Assembly (NCBI RefSeq): GCF_001647285.1
Contig: NZ_LRML01000018.1
Location: 1-64,000 of the forward strand
Origin: Rufibacter roseus
GTDB lineage: Bacteria > Bacteroidota > Bacteroidia > Cytophagales > Hymenobacteraceae
Direction of reading: 5' to 3'
Length of the DNA stretch: 64,000 nucleotides
Positions 17,799 to 24,746 of this stretch are shown in pieces. The notes beneath the pieces were generated by a model that saw only the letters and a list, made by a program, of their open reading frames with translations, did not search any database and had not been told where the DNA came from. Made by a program: the position numbers and the translations under genes. Numbering within the stretch: position 1 is the stretch's first letter; every line of letters begins with the position of its first letter.

Positions 17799-19058
17799 AT
17801 GGCAAAGGTCAGGTCATTATTCTGGGGGATATTCATTTGCAGTAGCCTGGTAATAGCTACTGCCGCCGGACAATCTTTGCGGGTAGAGTCAGGGGCGTTT
17901 CAATTTCCTAATGGCAAGAACCGAGTTCGTGTTCCGTTTAAATTCATCCATAACCTGGTGATCATACCAGTTCAAATAAATAATTCAAAACCATTCCATT
18001 TTGTATTAGATACTGGGGTAGACCGCACGCTGTTGGTAGAAGTAGGTTTGTATGATTCAATTGCGCTGCATGATGTGGAATACCTATACCTGAGAGGCCT
18101 AGGTAAAGGTGCGGGCATAGAGGCTATACTCTCAAACGGAAACACTTTGAAGGTGGCAGGGGTAGAGGCGCGGCAGCAACAGTTATTGGTACTAGAGCAG
18201 AATATTTTCAATATATCGGCAAAGGTGGGTATGGAAGTGAACGGTATAATTGGGTACCCTCTGTTCAAAGAGTTTGTGGTGGAAATAGATTATGCCAACA
18301 AGATGCTGAGTCTATACAAACCGGGCTTTTACCCAATGAAAAGAGCTCAAAAAGCAGTGAAAGTACCCCTTACAATTGAAGATAAGAAGCCTTACCTGAA
18401 GGCCAGAGCAGTTGCGGAAGATGGCAAGGCAACAGACGTGAAATTGATAGTAGACAGTGGCATGAGCTCTACCATGCTGCTATACCCTACTACCTTGCCA
18501 CCGTCTTTTGTTCCTCATAAAACCATTGAGTCTTTTTTAGGGAATGGTCTGAACGGAGAGATTCATGGTGAGATTGGTAGAATAAAAGCAATCAGCATTG
18601 GGGGCTTTGAATTAGAAAATCCAACGGCTTCTTTCCCTGATTCGCTTTCGGTGAGGCATGCGTTAACACTGAACAACCGCAACGGAAACCTGGGAGCGGA
18701 CATTTTACACCGGTTTAGGGTGGTGTTTGATTATGCCAATTCTCAAATGCTGTTAACTCCTAACTACTATTTTAAAAAGCCCTTTTACTTTAACCTTTCA
18801 GGTATGGAAGTAATGTGTCCACTTCCGGGGCACAACTTTTATGCAATTGCGAATGTGTTTCCAGATTCACCGGCAGATAAGGCCGGTTTAAAAAAAGGAG
18901 ACAATATTGTAAGTATCAACGGGGAAAAGTGTTTTGAAAAATCTTTTACCGAAGTGTTGGACGCCTTAAAGAGCAGACCCGGCCGTAAAATCAAATTGAA
19001 AATAACCCGTGATTTAAAAGTTATTGAAACCATTCTGCATTTGGAAGATGTGATTTAA
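17799..19058 (+). CDS. Exported retropepsin-like aspartic protease with PDZ domain
   Basis: A 419-aa protein with a signal peptide (cleavage near AAGQ, residue 25). Two aspartyl-protease half-domains carry the active-site triads DTG (residue 71) and DSG (residue 219), each in a hydrophobic-DTG/DSG-T setting typical of pepsin/retropepsin-like single-chain forms. A PDZ domain occupies about residues 335-415 (NVFPDSPADKAGLKKGDNIV). It is probably a periplasmic or envelope protease; substrates are unknown. It is divergent from the M14 gene, and a 54-nt perfect hairpin follows its stop codon. Confidence 0.88.
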   Translation: MAKVRSLFWGIFICSSLVIATAAGQSLRVESGAFQFPNGKNRVRVPFKFIHNLVIIPVQINNSKPFHFVLDTGVDRTLLVEVGLYDSIALHDVEYLYLRGLGKGAGIEAILSNGNTLKVAGVEARQQQLLVLEQNIFNISAKVGMEVNGIIGYPLFKEFVVEIDYANKMLSLYKPGFYPMKRAQKAVKVPLTIEDKKPYLKARAVAEDGKATDVKLIVDSGMSSTMLLYPTTLPPSFVPHKTIESFLGNGLNGEIHGEIGRIKAISIGGFELENPTASFPDSLSVRHALTLNNRNGNLGADILHRFRVVFDYANSQMLLTPNYYFKKPFYFNLSGMEVMCPLPGHNFYAIANVFPDSPADKAGLKKGDNIVSINGEKCFEKSFTEVLDALKSRPGRKIKLKITRDLKVIETILHLEDVI

Positions 19059-19076
19059 TATTACTCTGTTTAAGCA

Positions 19077-19130
19077 GCGGAGCCTGTTTTGGGGCTGTTT
19101 TTACGAAAACAGCCCCAAAACAGGCTCCGC
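19077..19130. repeat. Perfect 25-bp-stem palindrome, copy 6 (bidirectional terminator candidate)
   Basis: Two 25-nt arms (19077-19101 and 19106-19130) are exactly complementary around the loop TACG. Both arms contain the family units CCTGTTTTGGGGCTGTTTT and AAAACAGCCCCAAAACAGG, plus GCGGAG/CTCCGC extensions. It sits between two convergent genes, so it can end transcription from both sides. It is the best-preserved member of the dispersed family in this window. Confidence 0.85.
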
Positions 19131-19151
19131 CTAGTATTTCAGTAGGTTATT

Positions 19152-20024
19152 CTATTTTGAGTTTTTAGGATTAATAAACTCATATACCGCAGAGAAGTCT
19201 TGCTCCGATAAGCCTGCAGTTTTGGCCATGGCGAAGAGTTCTTTTGCCGCCTGAAGCGCCGGTAAAGCAACTTCTTTTTCATAAGCCGTTACACTGGCCA
19301 GATGCAGGTCTTTGTGCATCCACTCCAGCGGGAATTCAGGGGAGAAGTCGCGGGTGAGCAGCTTTTGTTCTTTCACTTTCAGGAATGGGGCACCACCGGG
19401 GCTGTTCATTAGGGTCTGGCACAGCGTTTCTTCTGAAATCCCCAAAGAGGTACCCAAACGTAGGGCTTCGGCAAACGCCACCATTACCTGGCCAAATAAC
19501 ATGTTGTTTACCATTTTCATGCTGGCACCTTGCCCGTGCGGTCCCACGTGATTTACTGCTTTACCCATGGCATCTAAAAAAGGACGTACTTCATCTACGT
19601 CTTTTGCTTCGCCGCCAATTAAAAAGATGAGTTCACCGTTTTGGGCAGGCTTAAGAGAGCCAGAAACAGGGGCGTCTAAAAAGCGATGCCCCATTTTAAG
19701 GGCCACCTGCGCCATGCGTTGACTAAACGAAGGATTTACGGTACTGCAATCTACCCATAGCGAGTTGCCGGGCAGTTCTTTCAAAAAACCATCTCGCCCA
19801 AGAGCCACTTCTTCCACAGCCTCAGGGGTAGAGAGCATGGTAAAGACTACCCGGCACTGTTTTCCAACTTCTTCAGGTGAGTTGGCTAACGTAGCTCCTC
19901 CTTTTACTAATTCTTCCGCCTTTTCCTTGGTGCGGTTGTACACCACTAAATCAAAACCTGCCTTTTGCAAGTTGGCTGCCATACGGCTGCCCATTATTCC
20001 TAAACCTATGAATCCTGCTTTCAT
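19152..20024 (-). CDS. NAD(P)-dependent beta-hydroxyacid dehydrogenase family oxidoreductase
   Basis: A 290-aa cytoplasmic enzyme of the 3-hydroxyisobutyrate dehydrogenase/glyoxylate-succinic-semialdehyde reductase family. It has the Rossmann motif GLGIMG (residues 7-12), VVYNRT with an Arg after the second strand (suggesting NADPH preference, inference), the substrate-binding DAPVSGS (117-123) and the catalytic Lys in GASMKMVNN (Lys170). The closest family pattern is GLYR1/glyoxylate reductase, but the substrate cannot be fixed from sequence. It is transcribed away from the histidine-kinase gene in the same direction (about 100-nt gap). Confidence 0.9.
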   Translation of the reverse strand: MKAGFIGLGIMGSRMAANLQKAGFDLVVYNRTKEKAEELVKGGATLANSPEEVGKQCRVVFTMLSTPEAVEEVALGRDGFLKELPGNSLWVDCSTVNPSFSQRMAQVALKMGHRFLDAPVSGSLKPAQNGELIFLIGGEAKDVDEVRPFLDAMGKAVNHVGPHGQGASMKMVNNMLFGQVMVAFAEALRLGTSLGISEETLCQTLMNSPGGAPFLKVKEQKLLTRDFSPEFPLEWMHKDLHLASVTAYEKEVALPALQAAKELFAMAKTAGLSEQDFSAVYEFINPKNSK

Positions 20025-20122
20025 GTTGCTGTTTTAAGTGAACCACGAAGTAAGGGTTTACGGGGCGGGTCTGCAAATAGCTGCGGTTAATGGTATTTAT
20101 GACAGAACAGCAGCACCTAGAA

Positions 20123-21442
20123 TTAACGTTGTTTAGGGAATTGAAAGCAAAAGGTGGTGCCTTGCCCTTCAGTGGACTTAACGGTAAGATGAATACCATG
20201 AAAACGGGCAATGGTCTGCACAATGGGCAAGCCTAAGCCGTGGCTCTCGCCATCAGCGGCATGCAGGCGCTTAAAGCGGCTGAAGATGTGGGGCAATTGG
20301 TCCTCTGGTATGCCCACGCCGGTGTCAGTTATGCACAACTCATAGCCTTTTGCTAAAGGTTTACCGGCTAATAAAATAGAGCCTTCTGGTTTGTTATATT
20401 TGATGGCATTGTTCACCACGTTAAACAACATGGTGAAAAGAAGGGAGTGATTTACGTGAGTTAAATGATATACACCAGATAAATCCGTTTGAATTTCCAC
20501 CTGCTTTACCTCTGCCCGTTCTTTTATTTCCTCTACCACTTCGTTTACCAGCGCCGGTAATTCCACCGAATCATTCTTAATATACTGCTCATTTTCAATG
20601 CGGGAGATAAGCAAGAGGGCCTGAATAATGCTTTTAAGCCGGTGCAGGGTACGTAAATTGTCTACCAACTTTTCAAGAAGTGGTTCAGGCGTGTCTGGGT
20701 CTGAAAGAAGGTTCTCTAGCCGGGTCTGCAGTATGGAAATAGGAGTGAGCAACTCATGAGACACATTGCCAATAAACTCTTTCTCTTGCTGGAAGACATC
20801 CTGAATCTGGCCCATCATGTGGTTGATGGTGTTGTTCAGGTACAGGAAATCATCCGTAGAGGTGTTGAGTGGCTTAGGGGTGAACGTGCTGGGGTGCTCT
20901 ATTTTTTGCAGTCTTTTTACAATAAGGGTAAGCGGGCGCAGTAAAATCTTACTGAAAGCCAAATCAACAAAAACCGTCAGCAGCACCACTGCCACCAAAA
21001 AGAGAAGGGCATAACGCTGCAGGGTTTGGCTGTTGTCTCCAATGGTAGCTAGTGAACGGCCAATTTCTAAGAGGTACCGTTTGTCGCCCAAATCAAAAGT
21101 AGAGGACAAAACGCGGTACTCTACCACTTCACCGTCTACTTTGCGCAGGCTGTTTTCTATGGAATTGATAACCCGCCCAGAAGATATTTCCTCCAGTGAG
21201 ATAAAATCTTCTTTCAACAGGTTATAGGAACCATAGGCATTACCGGTTTCTTCAGTAATGAATGATTCTATCCCCTCTTCCTCTATAATATCATACATCC
21301 GCACTTCCTTCTCCATCAGGCGAACATCGGCGTTATGGAGCGCGACTGTATTCACCAGTGTAGGCAGTACAAGAATGAGTACCAGCAGAATAATTATTTT
21401 AGAAACCGCACTAAAGAGGGTTAGCTTAGATTGAAGCCGCAT
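20123..21442 (-). CDS. Membrane sensor histidine kinase
   Basis: A 439-aa two-component kinase. TM1 lies at about 15-33, a periplasmic sensor of ~110 residues follows, then TM2 at about 145-164 and a HAMP-like linker. The HisKA domain has the phospho-acceptor His229 (FIGNVSHELLTPIS). The HATPase domain shows the N box (NVVNNAIKYNKPEG), G1 (DTGVGIPEDQLPHIFSRF) and G2 (GLGLPIVQTIA). It phosphorylates the OmpR-type regulator encoded just upstream (143-nt gap, same strand). The signal is unknown. The location next to an outer-membrane barrel gene hints at an envelope cue. Confidence 0.94.
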   Translation of the reverse strand: MRLQSKLTLFSAVSKIIILLVLILVLPTLVNTVALHNADVRLMEKEVRMYDIIEEEGIESFITEETGNAYGSYNLLKEDFISLEEISSGRVINSIENSLRKVDGEVVEYRVLSSTFDLGDKRYLLEIGRSLATIGDNSQTLQRYALLFLVAVVLLTVFVDLAFSKILLRPLTLIVKRLQKIEHPSTFTPKPLNTSTDDFLYLNNTINHMMGQIQDVFQQEKEFIGNVSHELLTPISILQTRLENLLSDPDTPEPLLEKLVDNLRTLHRLKSIIQALLLISRIENEQYIKNDSVELPALVNEVVEEIKERAEVKQVEIQTDLSGVYHLTHVNHSLLFTMLFNVVNNAIKYNKPEGSILLAGKPLAKGYELCITDTGVGIPEDQLPHIFSRFKRLHAADGESHGLGLPIVQTIARFHGIHLTVKSTEGQGTTFCFQFPKQR

Positions 21443-21585
21443 AACGGATGATAAGGTGGAGTGATACTAATGTAGTCAACAGGTACAAAAGCAACGGGTG
21501 CTTTCATCAAGGCAGCTATCCTGTTTTTTTAATTGGAGCTTTGTTTCCTATGCACATAAAAAGAACACTGTACAGGTCCAATAAA

Positions 21586-22260
21586 TTAAGCTGTCAGTCT
21601 ATAACCTACGCCCCGCACTGTCTCAATCCAGTCGGTGGGACCATAAGCAGAGAGTTTTTTGCGGAGGTTTTTGATATGGACATCAATATAATTTGAGTCA
21701 TAATCATCTTCAAGCACGTTGCCCCAGATATGTTCTGTCAACTGCAGACGCGTGAGAATCCGGTTTTTGTGCAGCACCAGGTAATGCAGTAAATCGAACT
21801 CTTTTTTGGTGAGCATGATTTCATTGCCTTCATATTGCACTCGCCGGGTGTTGGTGTCTAGGTCATAGCCATTGAACGAAACCGTAGACGACTTTAATTT
21901 AAATTTGCGGCGTAAAACGGCCTGCATGCGGGCCTGCAGTTCTAGCAATGAAAATGGCTTGGGTAAATAGTCATCGGCACCTAAGCCCAAACCTTTAATA
22001 CGGTCTTCCAGTGAGCCGCGAGCGGTGAGCACAATGACAGCGGGGTCATGCTCCAGCGCCCTGGTTTCGGCTAAGAGATCTAGGCCGTCATAATCGGGCA
22101 GACCCAGATCCAACAAAATAAAATCATACAGGTTGACGGCTATTTTTTCTGAGGCTTCTCGCCCGTCAGAGGCCCAGTCGCACTTGTAATGCTCTTTAGA
22201 AAGAAAGTGCACCAGCTCATTGGCCAAACTGGCCTCGTCTTCCACTATCAATACGTGCAT
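21586..22260 (-). CDS. OmpR/PhoB-family response regulator
   Basis: A 224-aa regulator. The receiver domain has the acidic pair in VEDE, phospho-acceptor Asp51 (FILLDLGLPDYDGL), Thr79 in VLTA, and Lys101 (YLPKPF). The C-terminal winged helix has ILTRLQLTEHIWG and NYIDVHIKNLRKKL ending GVGYRLTA. The ATG at 22260 is chosen because MHVLIVEDE is the canonical start. A longer reading frame exists but its extra 53 residues overlap the upstream gene and look non-coding. It is only 22 nt after the barrel gene, so it is likely co-transcribed with it and with the kinase. Confidence 0.95.
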   Translation of the reverse strand: MHVLIVEDEASLANELVHFLSKEHYKCDWASDGREASEKIAVNLYDFILLDLGLPDYDGLDLLAETRALEHDPAVIVLTARGSLEDRIKGLGLGADDYLPKPFSLLELQARMQAVLRRKFKLKSSTVSFNGYDLDTNTRRVQYEGNEIMLTKKEFDLLHYLVLHKNRILTRLQLTEHIWGNVLEDDYDSNYIDVHIKNLRKKLSAYGPTDWIETVRGVGYRLTA

Positions 22261-22282
22261 AACTGTTTTTATAAAGTGTGAT

Positions 22283-23179
22283 TTAGAAAGTGTAGCTAAC
22301 GTTGAAGGTATAGAAAGACTGCGCTTTAGATTCGTCACCTTCCAGTTTATTAACCGGAATAGAATAGCGGTAGGTAGGCTCAAAATCGAAATTCCCCAGA
22401 CTGAATACCACCGGTACACTTAAAGAGTAGTTGATGACCTTAAACCTCCGCTTGGTTGTGGTAGTGGTAGTGGTGGTAGTGTTATTGTTCCCGTTTCCGT
22501 TGTTTCCGCCAATGGGTAGTGGGTCTAAAACACTGCCCAGACCATTGTTCTTCTTGTTTTCTGTTACTTGTGTGTAAGTCTCGGAAAACTGCTGTGTACC
22601 AGCAATGATACTGATTTTAGGGTCAAGGCCAACGGCGTTTTTGCCTTTCCAGAGTGGCTCTAAAGGAATGTAACGAGAGTTGTCCAGCACTGTGAAGAAA
22701 TCATTGCTGCCACCAAATGTGTAGCTGGCAGAAAGCCCGGAATAAAGAATTTTCCAGTCATACATTCCCGAAGCTGAAACAGCGTTAGAGGTAACAGACT
22801 GAATTAACGGGGTGTTGGGGCCGAAGAAAAATCTGGTGTAGCTCAGGGTGCCGTCAAATCTTTCGCCAACATTAAAGCTGTAGCCCGCCGAAACATCTGT
22901 TTCGTCTATCTCATCCTGGGTATTGAACAAGTGGTAAGACATAGCAGACAACCATAAGCCAGAGCGGTGGGTGTAGGTAAGAGACCCAGCCACATATGGA
23001 TATTGGGTGGCAGTGTTGCGGCCGTAGAAAGAAGCGTTATTGGCTGTTTCCAAGCCAATGGTCCACCAGCCTTTTTTTGTTTCAGTTACTGTGTCTGCTG
23101 CATCAGTTTGCGCAAGCGCTGGCAAAGTAGCCAGGCTGCTCATTAGCAAACAGAATCCAATTATCTTTTTCATCTGCAT
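22283..23179 (-). CDS. Putative outer-membrane beta-barrel protein with a poly-Thr loop
   Basis: A 298-aa exported protein (signal peptide to LALAQ, about residue 24) made of repeated amphipathic strands with aromatic ends, ending in FYTFNVSYTF. A C-terminal aromatic residue is typical of outer-membrane barrels. A low-complexity loop at about residues 220-245 contains Gly/Asn runs and nine consecutive Thr codons. No named family is recognised. Its 22-nt spacing to the response regulator makes an operon with the two-component pair likely, so it could be a target or a signal source. The start could be MQMKK (23179) or MKK (23173). Confidence 0.72.
   Translation of the reverse strand: MQMKKIIGFCLLMSSLATLPALAQTDAADTVTETKKGWWTIGLETANNASFYGRNTATQYPYVAGSLTYTHRSGLWLSAMSYHLFNTQDEIDETDVSAGYSFNVGERFDGTLSYTRFFFGPNTPLIQSVTSNAVSASGMYDWKILYSGLSASYTFGGSNDFFTVLDNSRYIPLEPLWKGKNAVGLDPKISIIAGTQQFSETYTQVTENKKNNGLGSVLDPLPIGGNNGNGNNNTTTTTTTTTKRRFKVINYSLSVPVVFSLGNFDFEPTYRYSIPVNKLEGDESKAQSFYTFNVSYTF
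22454..22480 (-). repeat. Codon-length simple repeat (nine Thr codons)
   Basis: Nine consecutive ACN codons (mostly ACT/ACC) form a near-perfect trinucleotide tract, followed by an Asn/Gly-rich stretch. Changes in copy number would keep the frame but alter the length of an exposed loop. Confidence 0.8.
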
Positions 23180-23197
23180 AGATTAAAATGAAATGGA

Positions 23198-23237
23198 GAA
23201 AAATCCCTCCGCTTCTTATAATGAAGAAGCGGAGGGA
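23198..23237 (-). terminator. Rho-independent terminator
   Basis: A 14-bp stem (TCCCTCCGCTTCTT / AAGAAGCGGAGGGA, loop 6 nt) followed on the minus strand by TTTTTCTCC. It ends the Lys/Ala-rich gene and separates it from the barrel/two-component operon, which must then start in the ~75-nt gap or by read-through. Confidence 0.88.
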
Positions 23238-23253
23238 GAATGGGGGAAGGTTA

Positions 23254-24207
23254 TTAGTTTTTGCCTACTTTGATAACAGCGCCTCCGCCAACAGTTCCAC
23301 CAACTTTAACTGGTTTCACTACTTTATTCACGGTATTACCAGTGGTTTTAGTGACAGTAGTTACTGTTCCTTTGGCGGTACGGGCAGCACCTCTGCCTGG
23401 TCTGGCAGCAGATTTGGGTGCTTTGGCAGAGGCATCTACCTCTACATTAGCTGAGGCTTCCACTTTTTCAGGCTTGGCTTGGCGTTTAGCTGTAGCAACC
23501 TCTTTCACTACCTGTCCTTTTTCAGCTCCGGCTTCTACTGTTTCTTTAGCAGTTGTGCTTACAGTGCTGCCGTGGTTCTCAATCTCTTTTTTAGCTTTCT
23601 CCTTTTTGTCGTCTTTTTCCTGGCGGGCAGGTTTGTCTTTCTGCTCTTTCTCAGTTTTGTCTTTCTGGCCTTTCTTAGGTTTGTCTTGGAAGGCAGGTAA
23701 TTCAACTTCAGGAGTTTCTGCCTGTGCATAGGCGGCTCCGGTTAAAGCTGCTTCTGTCACCAGGTTGGCCTGCTCATTGGCAGTTTCCTGAGCTACGCGT
23801 CCATTTGCTTTTACATTGGCAGATGCTTGTGCTTCAGTGTCTTCTACTGTGTTCACCAGTGCTTTGCCTTGGGCTTTAGCGGCATCTTTCTTTTGGCGAA
23901 GCGCTTCTTTCTGCTCTTTTTTCAGCTGTTTGGCTTGCTCTTTCTTTTCTTTGGCCAAAGCTTTGGTAGCTTCTTTGGTTTGGTTAGCTTCTTCTTTTTT
24001 CTCTCTGGCAACCTCGCGCACATATTCACCATTGCTTTCTGCATCTACATTGGCGGTGGTAGAAGATTGGGCCGTGGCACTAACCTTTTTGCCGTGTTGG
24101 CTGGCGGTGGCACCGTTGTTTGAGGTGGTGTTAGAAGTAACTGATGTTTGGGCGAAAGAAGTAGCGGCGGCGAAAAGTGCGGCGGCTACAAGGGTTAATT
24201 TTTTCAT
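23254..24207 (-). CDS. Exported Lys/Ala/Glu-rich protein, probably coiled-coil
   Basis: A 317-aa protein with a signal peptide (to ATSFAQ, residue 20). Most of the mature chain is Lys, Ala, Glu, Gln and Thr, with long KEKKEQAKQLKKEQKEALRQ-type helices around residues 70-115 and charged stretches near 180-215. The last ~60 residues are Gly/Thr/Val-rich. The pattern suggests an extended coiled coil or disordered envelope protein. No domain is recognised. It has its own TAGTTTTG promoter element and terminator, so it is a single-gene unit. The skewed composition produces long false ORFs on the opposite strand. Confidence 0.72.
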   Translation of the reverse strand: MKKLTLVAAALFAAATSFAQTSVTSNTTSNNGATASQHGKKVSATAQSSTTANVDAESNGEYVREVAREKKEEANQTKEATKALAKEKKEQAKQLKKEQKEALRQKKDAAKAQGKALVNTVEDTEAQASANVKANGRVAQETANEQANLVTEAALTGAAYAQAETPEVELPAFQDKPKKGQKDKTEKEQKDKPARQEKDDKKEKAKKEIENHGSTVSTTAKETVEAGAEKGQVVKEVATAKRQAKPEKVEASANVEVDASAKAPKSAARPGRGAARTAKGTVTTVTKTTGNTVNKVVKPVKVGGTVGGGAVIKVGKN

Positions 24208-24239
24208 GTCAGTAATTGGTTATTGATTGATTACTGTGC

Positions 24240-24247
24240 CAAAACTA
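24240..24247 (-). promoter_or_regulatory. Candidate -7 promoter element
   Basis: TAGTTTTG on the minus strand fits TAnnTTTG and lies 33 nt before the start of the Lys/Ala-rich gene, giving a leader of about 27 nt. The -33 element is weak. Confidence 0.45.
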
Positions 24248-24330
24248 TAATGTCAAGATGAAGAGAAGATGAAGAAACGATTTCAATGAAAATTTTTGCA
24301 AATTTTTTTCTGAGGTGGGTGGAAATCGTG

Positions 24331-24368
24331 CGTTTTCGGCCTTGTTTCCTGAAAACAGCTGGAAAACG
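24331..24368. repeat. Dispersed intergenic palindrome, copy 7
   Basis: CGTTTTCGGCCTTGTTTCC and GAAAACAGCTGGAAAACG form an imperfect hairpin of the family, in the 540-bp gap upstream of the Lys/Ala-rich gene. Confidence 0.65.
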
Positions 24369-24448
24369 TGATAAGGTTCCAATTGGTTGTGCCTCTTTAG
24401 GTGAGGGGAAAATGTGAAAGATGAAGAGAGGTTTTGGCTAGGGTTGAT

Positions 24449-24625
24449 GGCGCAAGTGTCCGCTTGTGTGAGAACGCATTGCAAAAGAGTAGAGACTGCA
24501 CCAGCTTTGTCCTCCGCCGTTGTAGTGTGTTCTCACCAACAACTAAAACTGCGGTTACCTAAACAAGAGTAGCTTCAAAGTTTTAATTTCAGATCAGCGT
24601 GCGGACACAAGCAGACGCTTGCGCC
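24449..24625. repeat. Inverted repeats bounding a 177-bp segment
   Basis: GGCGCAAGTGTCCGCTTGTG (from 24449) and the reverse complement of 24601-24625 share 19 of 21 positions. The two differences are transitions that would still pair as G-U in RNA. The inside is 120-odd bp of mixed composition with no ORF. The arrangement fits a miniature inverted-repeat element or a long-range hairpin. I do not recognise a named element. Confidence 0.55.
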
Positions 24626-24660
24626 AGCGGTAGTCTTAGAAAAAGAACTGGCTGTTCCTC

Positions 24661-24697
24661 TTTTAGACGTCTTTTCAGAAAAACAGCCCTAAAACAG
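24661..24697. repeat. Dispersed intergenic palindrome, copy 8
   Basis: TTTTAGACGTCTTTTCAG and GAAAAACAGCCCTAAAACAG belong to the family. It overlaps the start of the next terminator hairpin. Confidence 0.6.
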
Positions 24698-24732
24698 AAA
24701 AGCCGCTCATCAATTATAAGCGGCTTTTCTGT
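24694..24732 (-). terminator. Rho-independent terminator of the CocE-type gene
   Basis: A 14-bp stem ACAGAAAAGCCGCT / AGCGGCTTTTCTGT with an 11-nt loop, followed on the minus strand by TTTTAGGG. It lies 15 nt beyond the stop codon. Confidence 0.82.
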
Positions 24733-24746
24733 GGATGAATACTTAT

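Noticed and set aside
22261-22419. N-terminal extension of the response regulator to 277 aa
   Set aside because: It overlaps the barrel gene, and MHVLIVEDE at 22260 is the normal start of the family.
23261-24226. Long plus-strand frames opposite the Lys/Ala-rich gene
   Set aside because: They are mirror images of its biased codons (Phe/Ser/Leu-rich). The minus-strand gene has a signal peptide, promoter and terminator.
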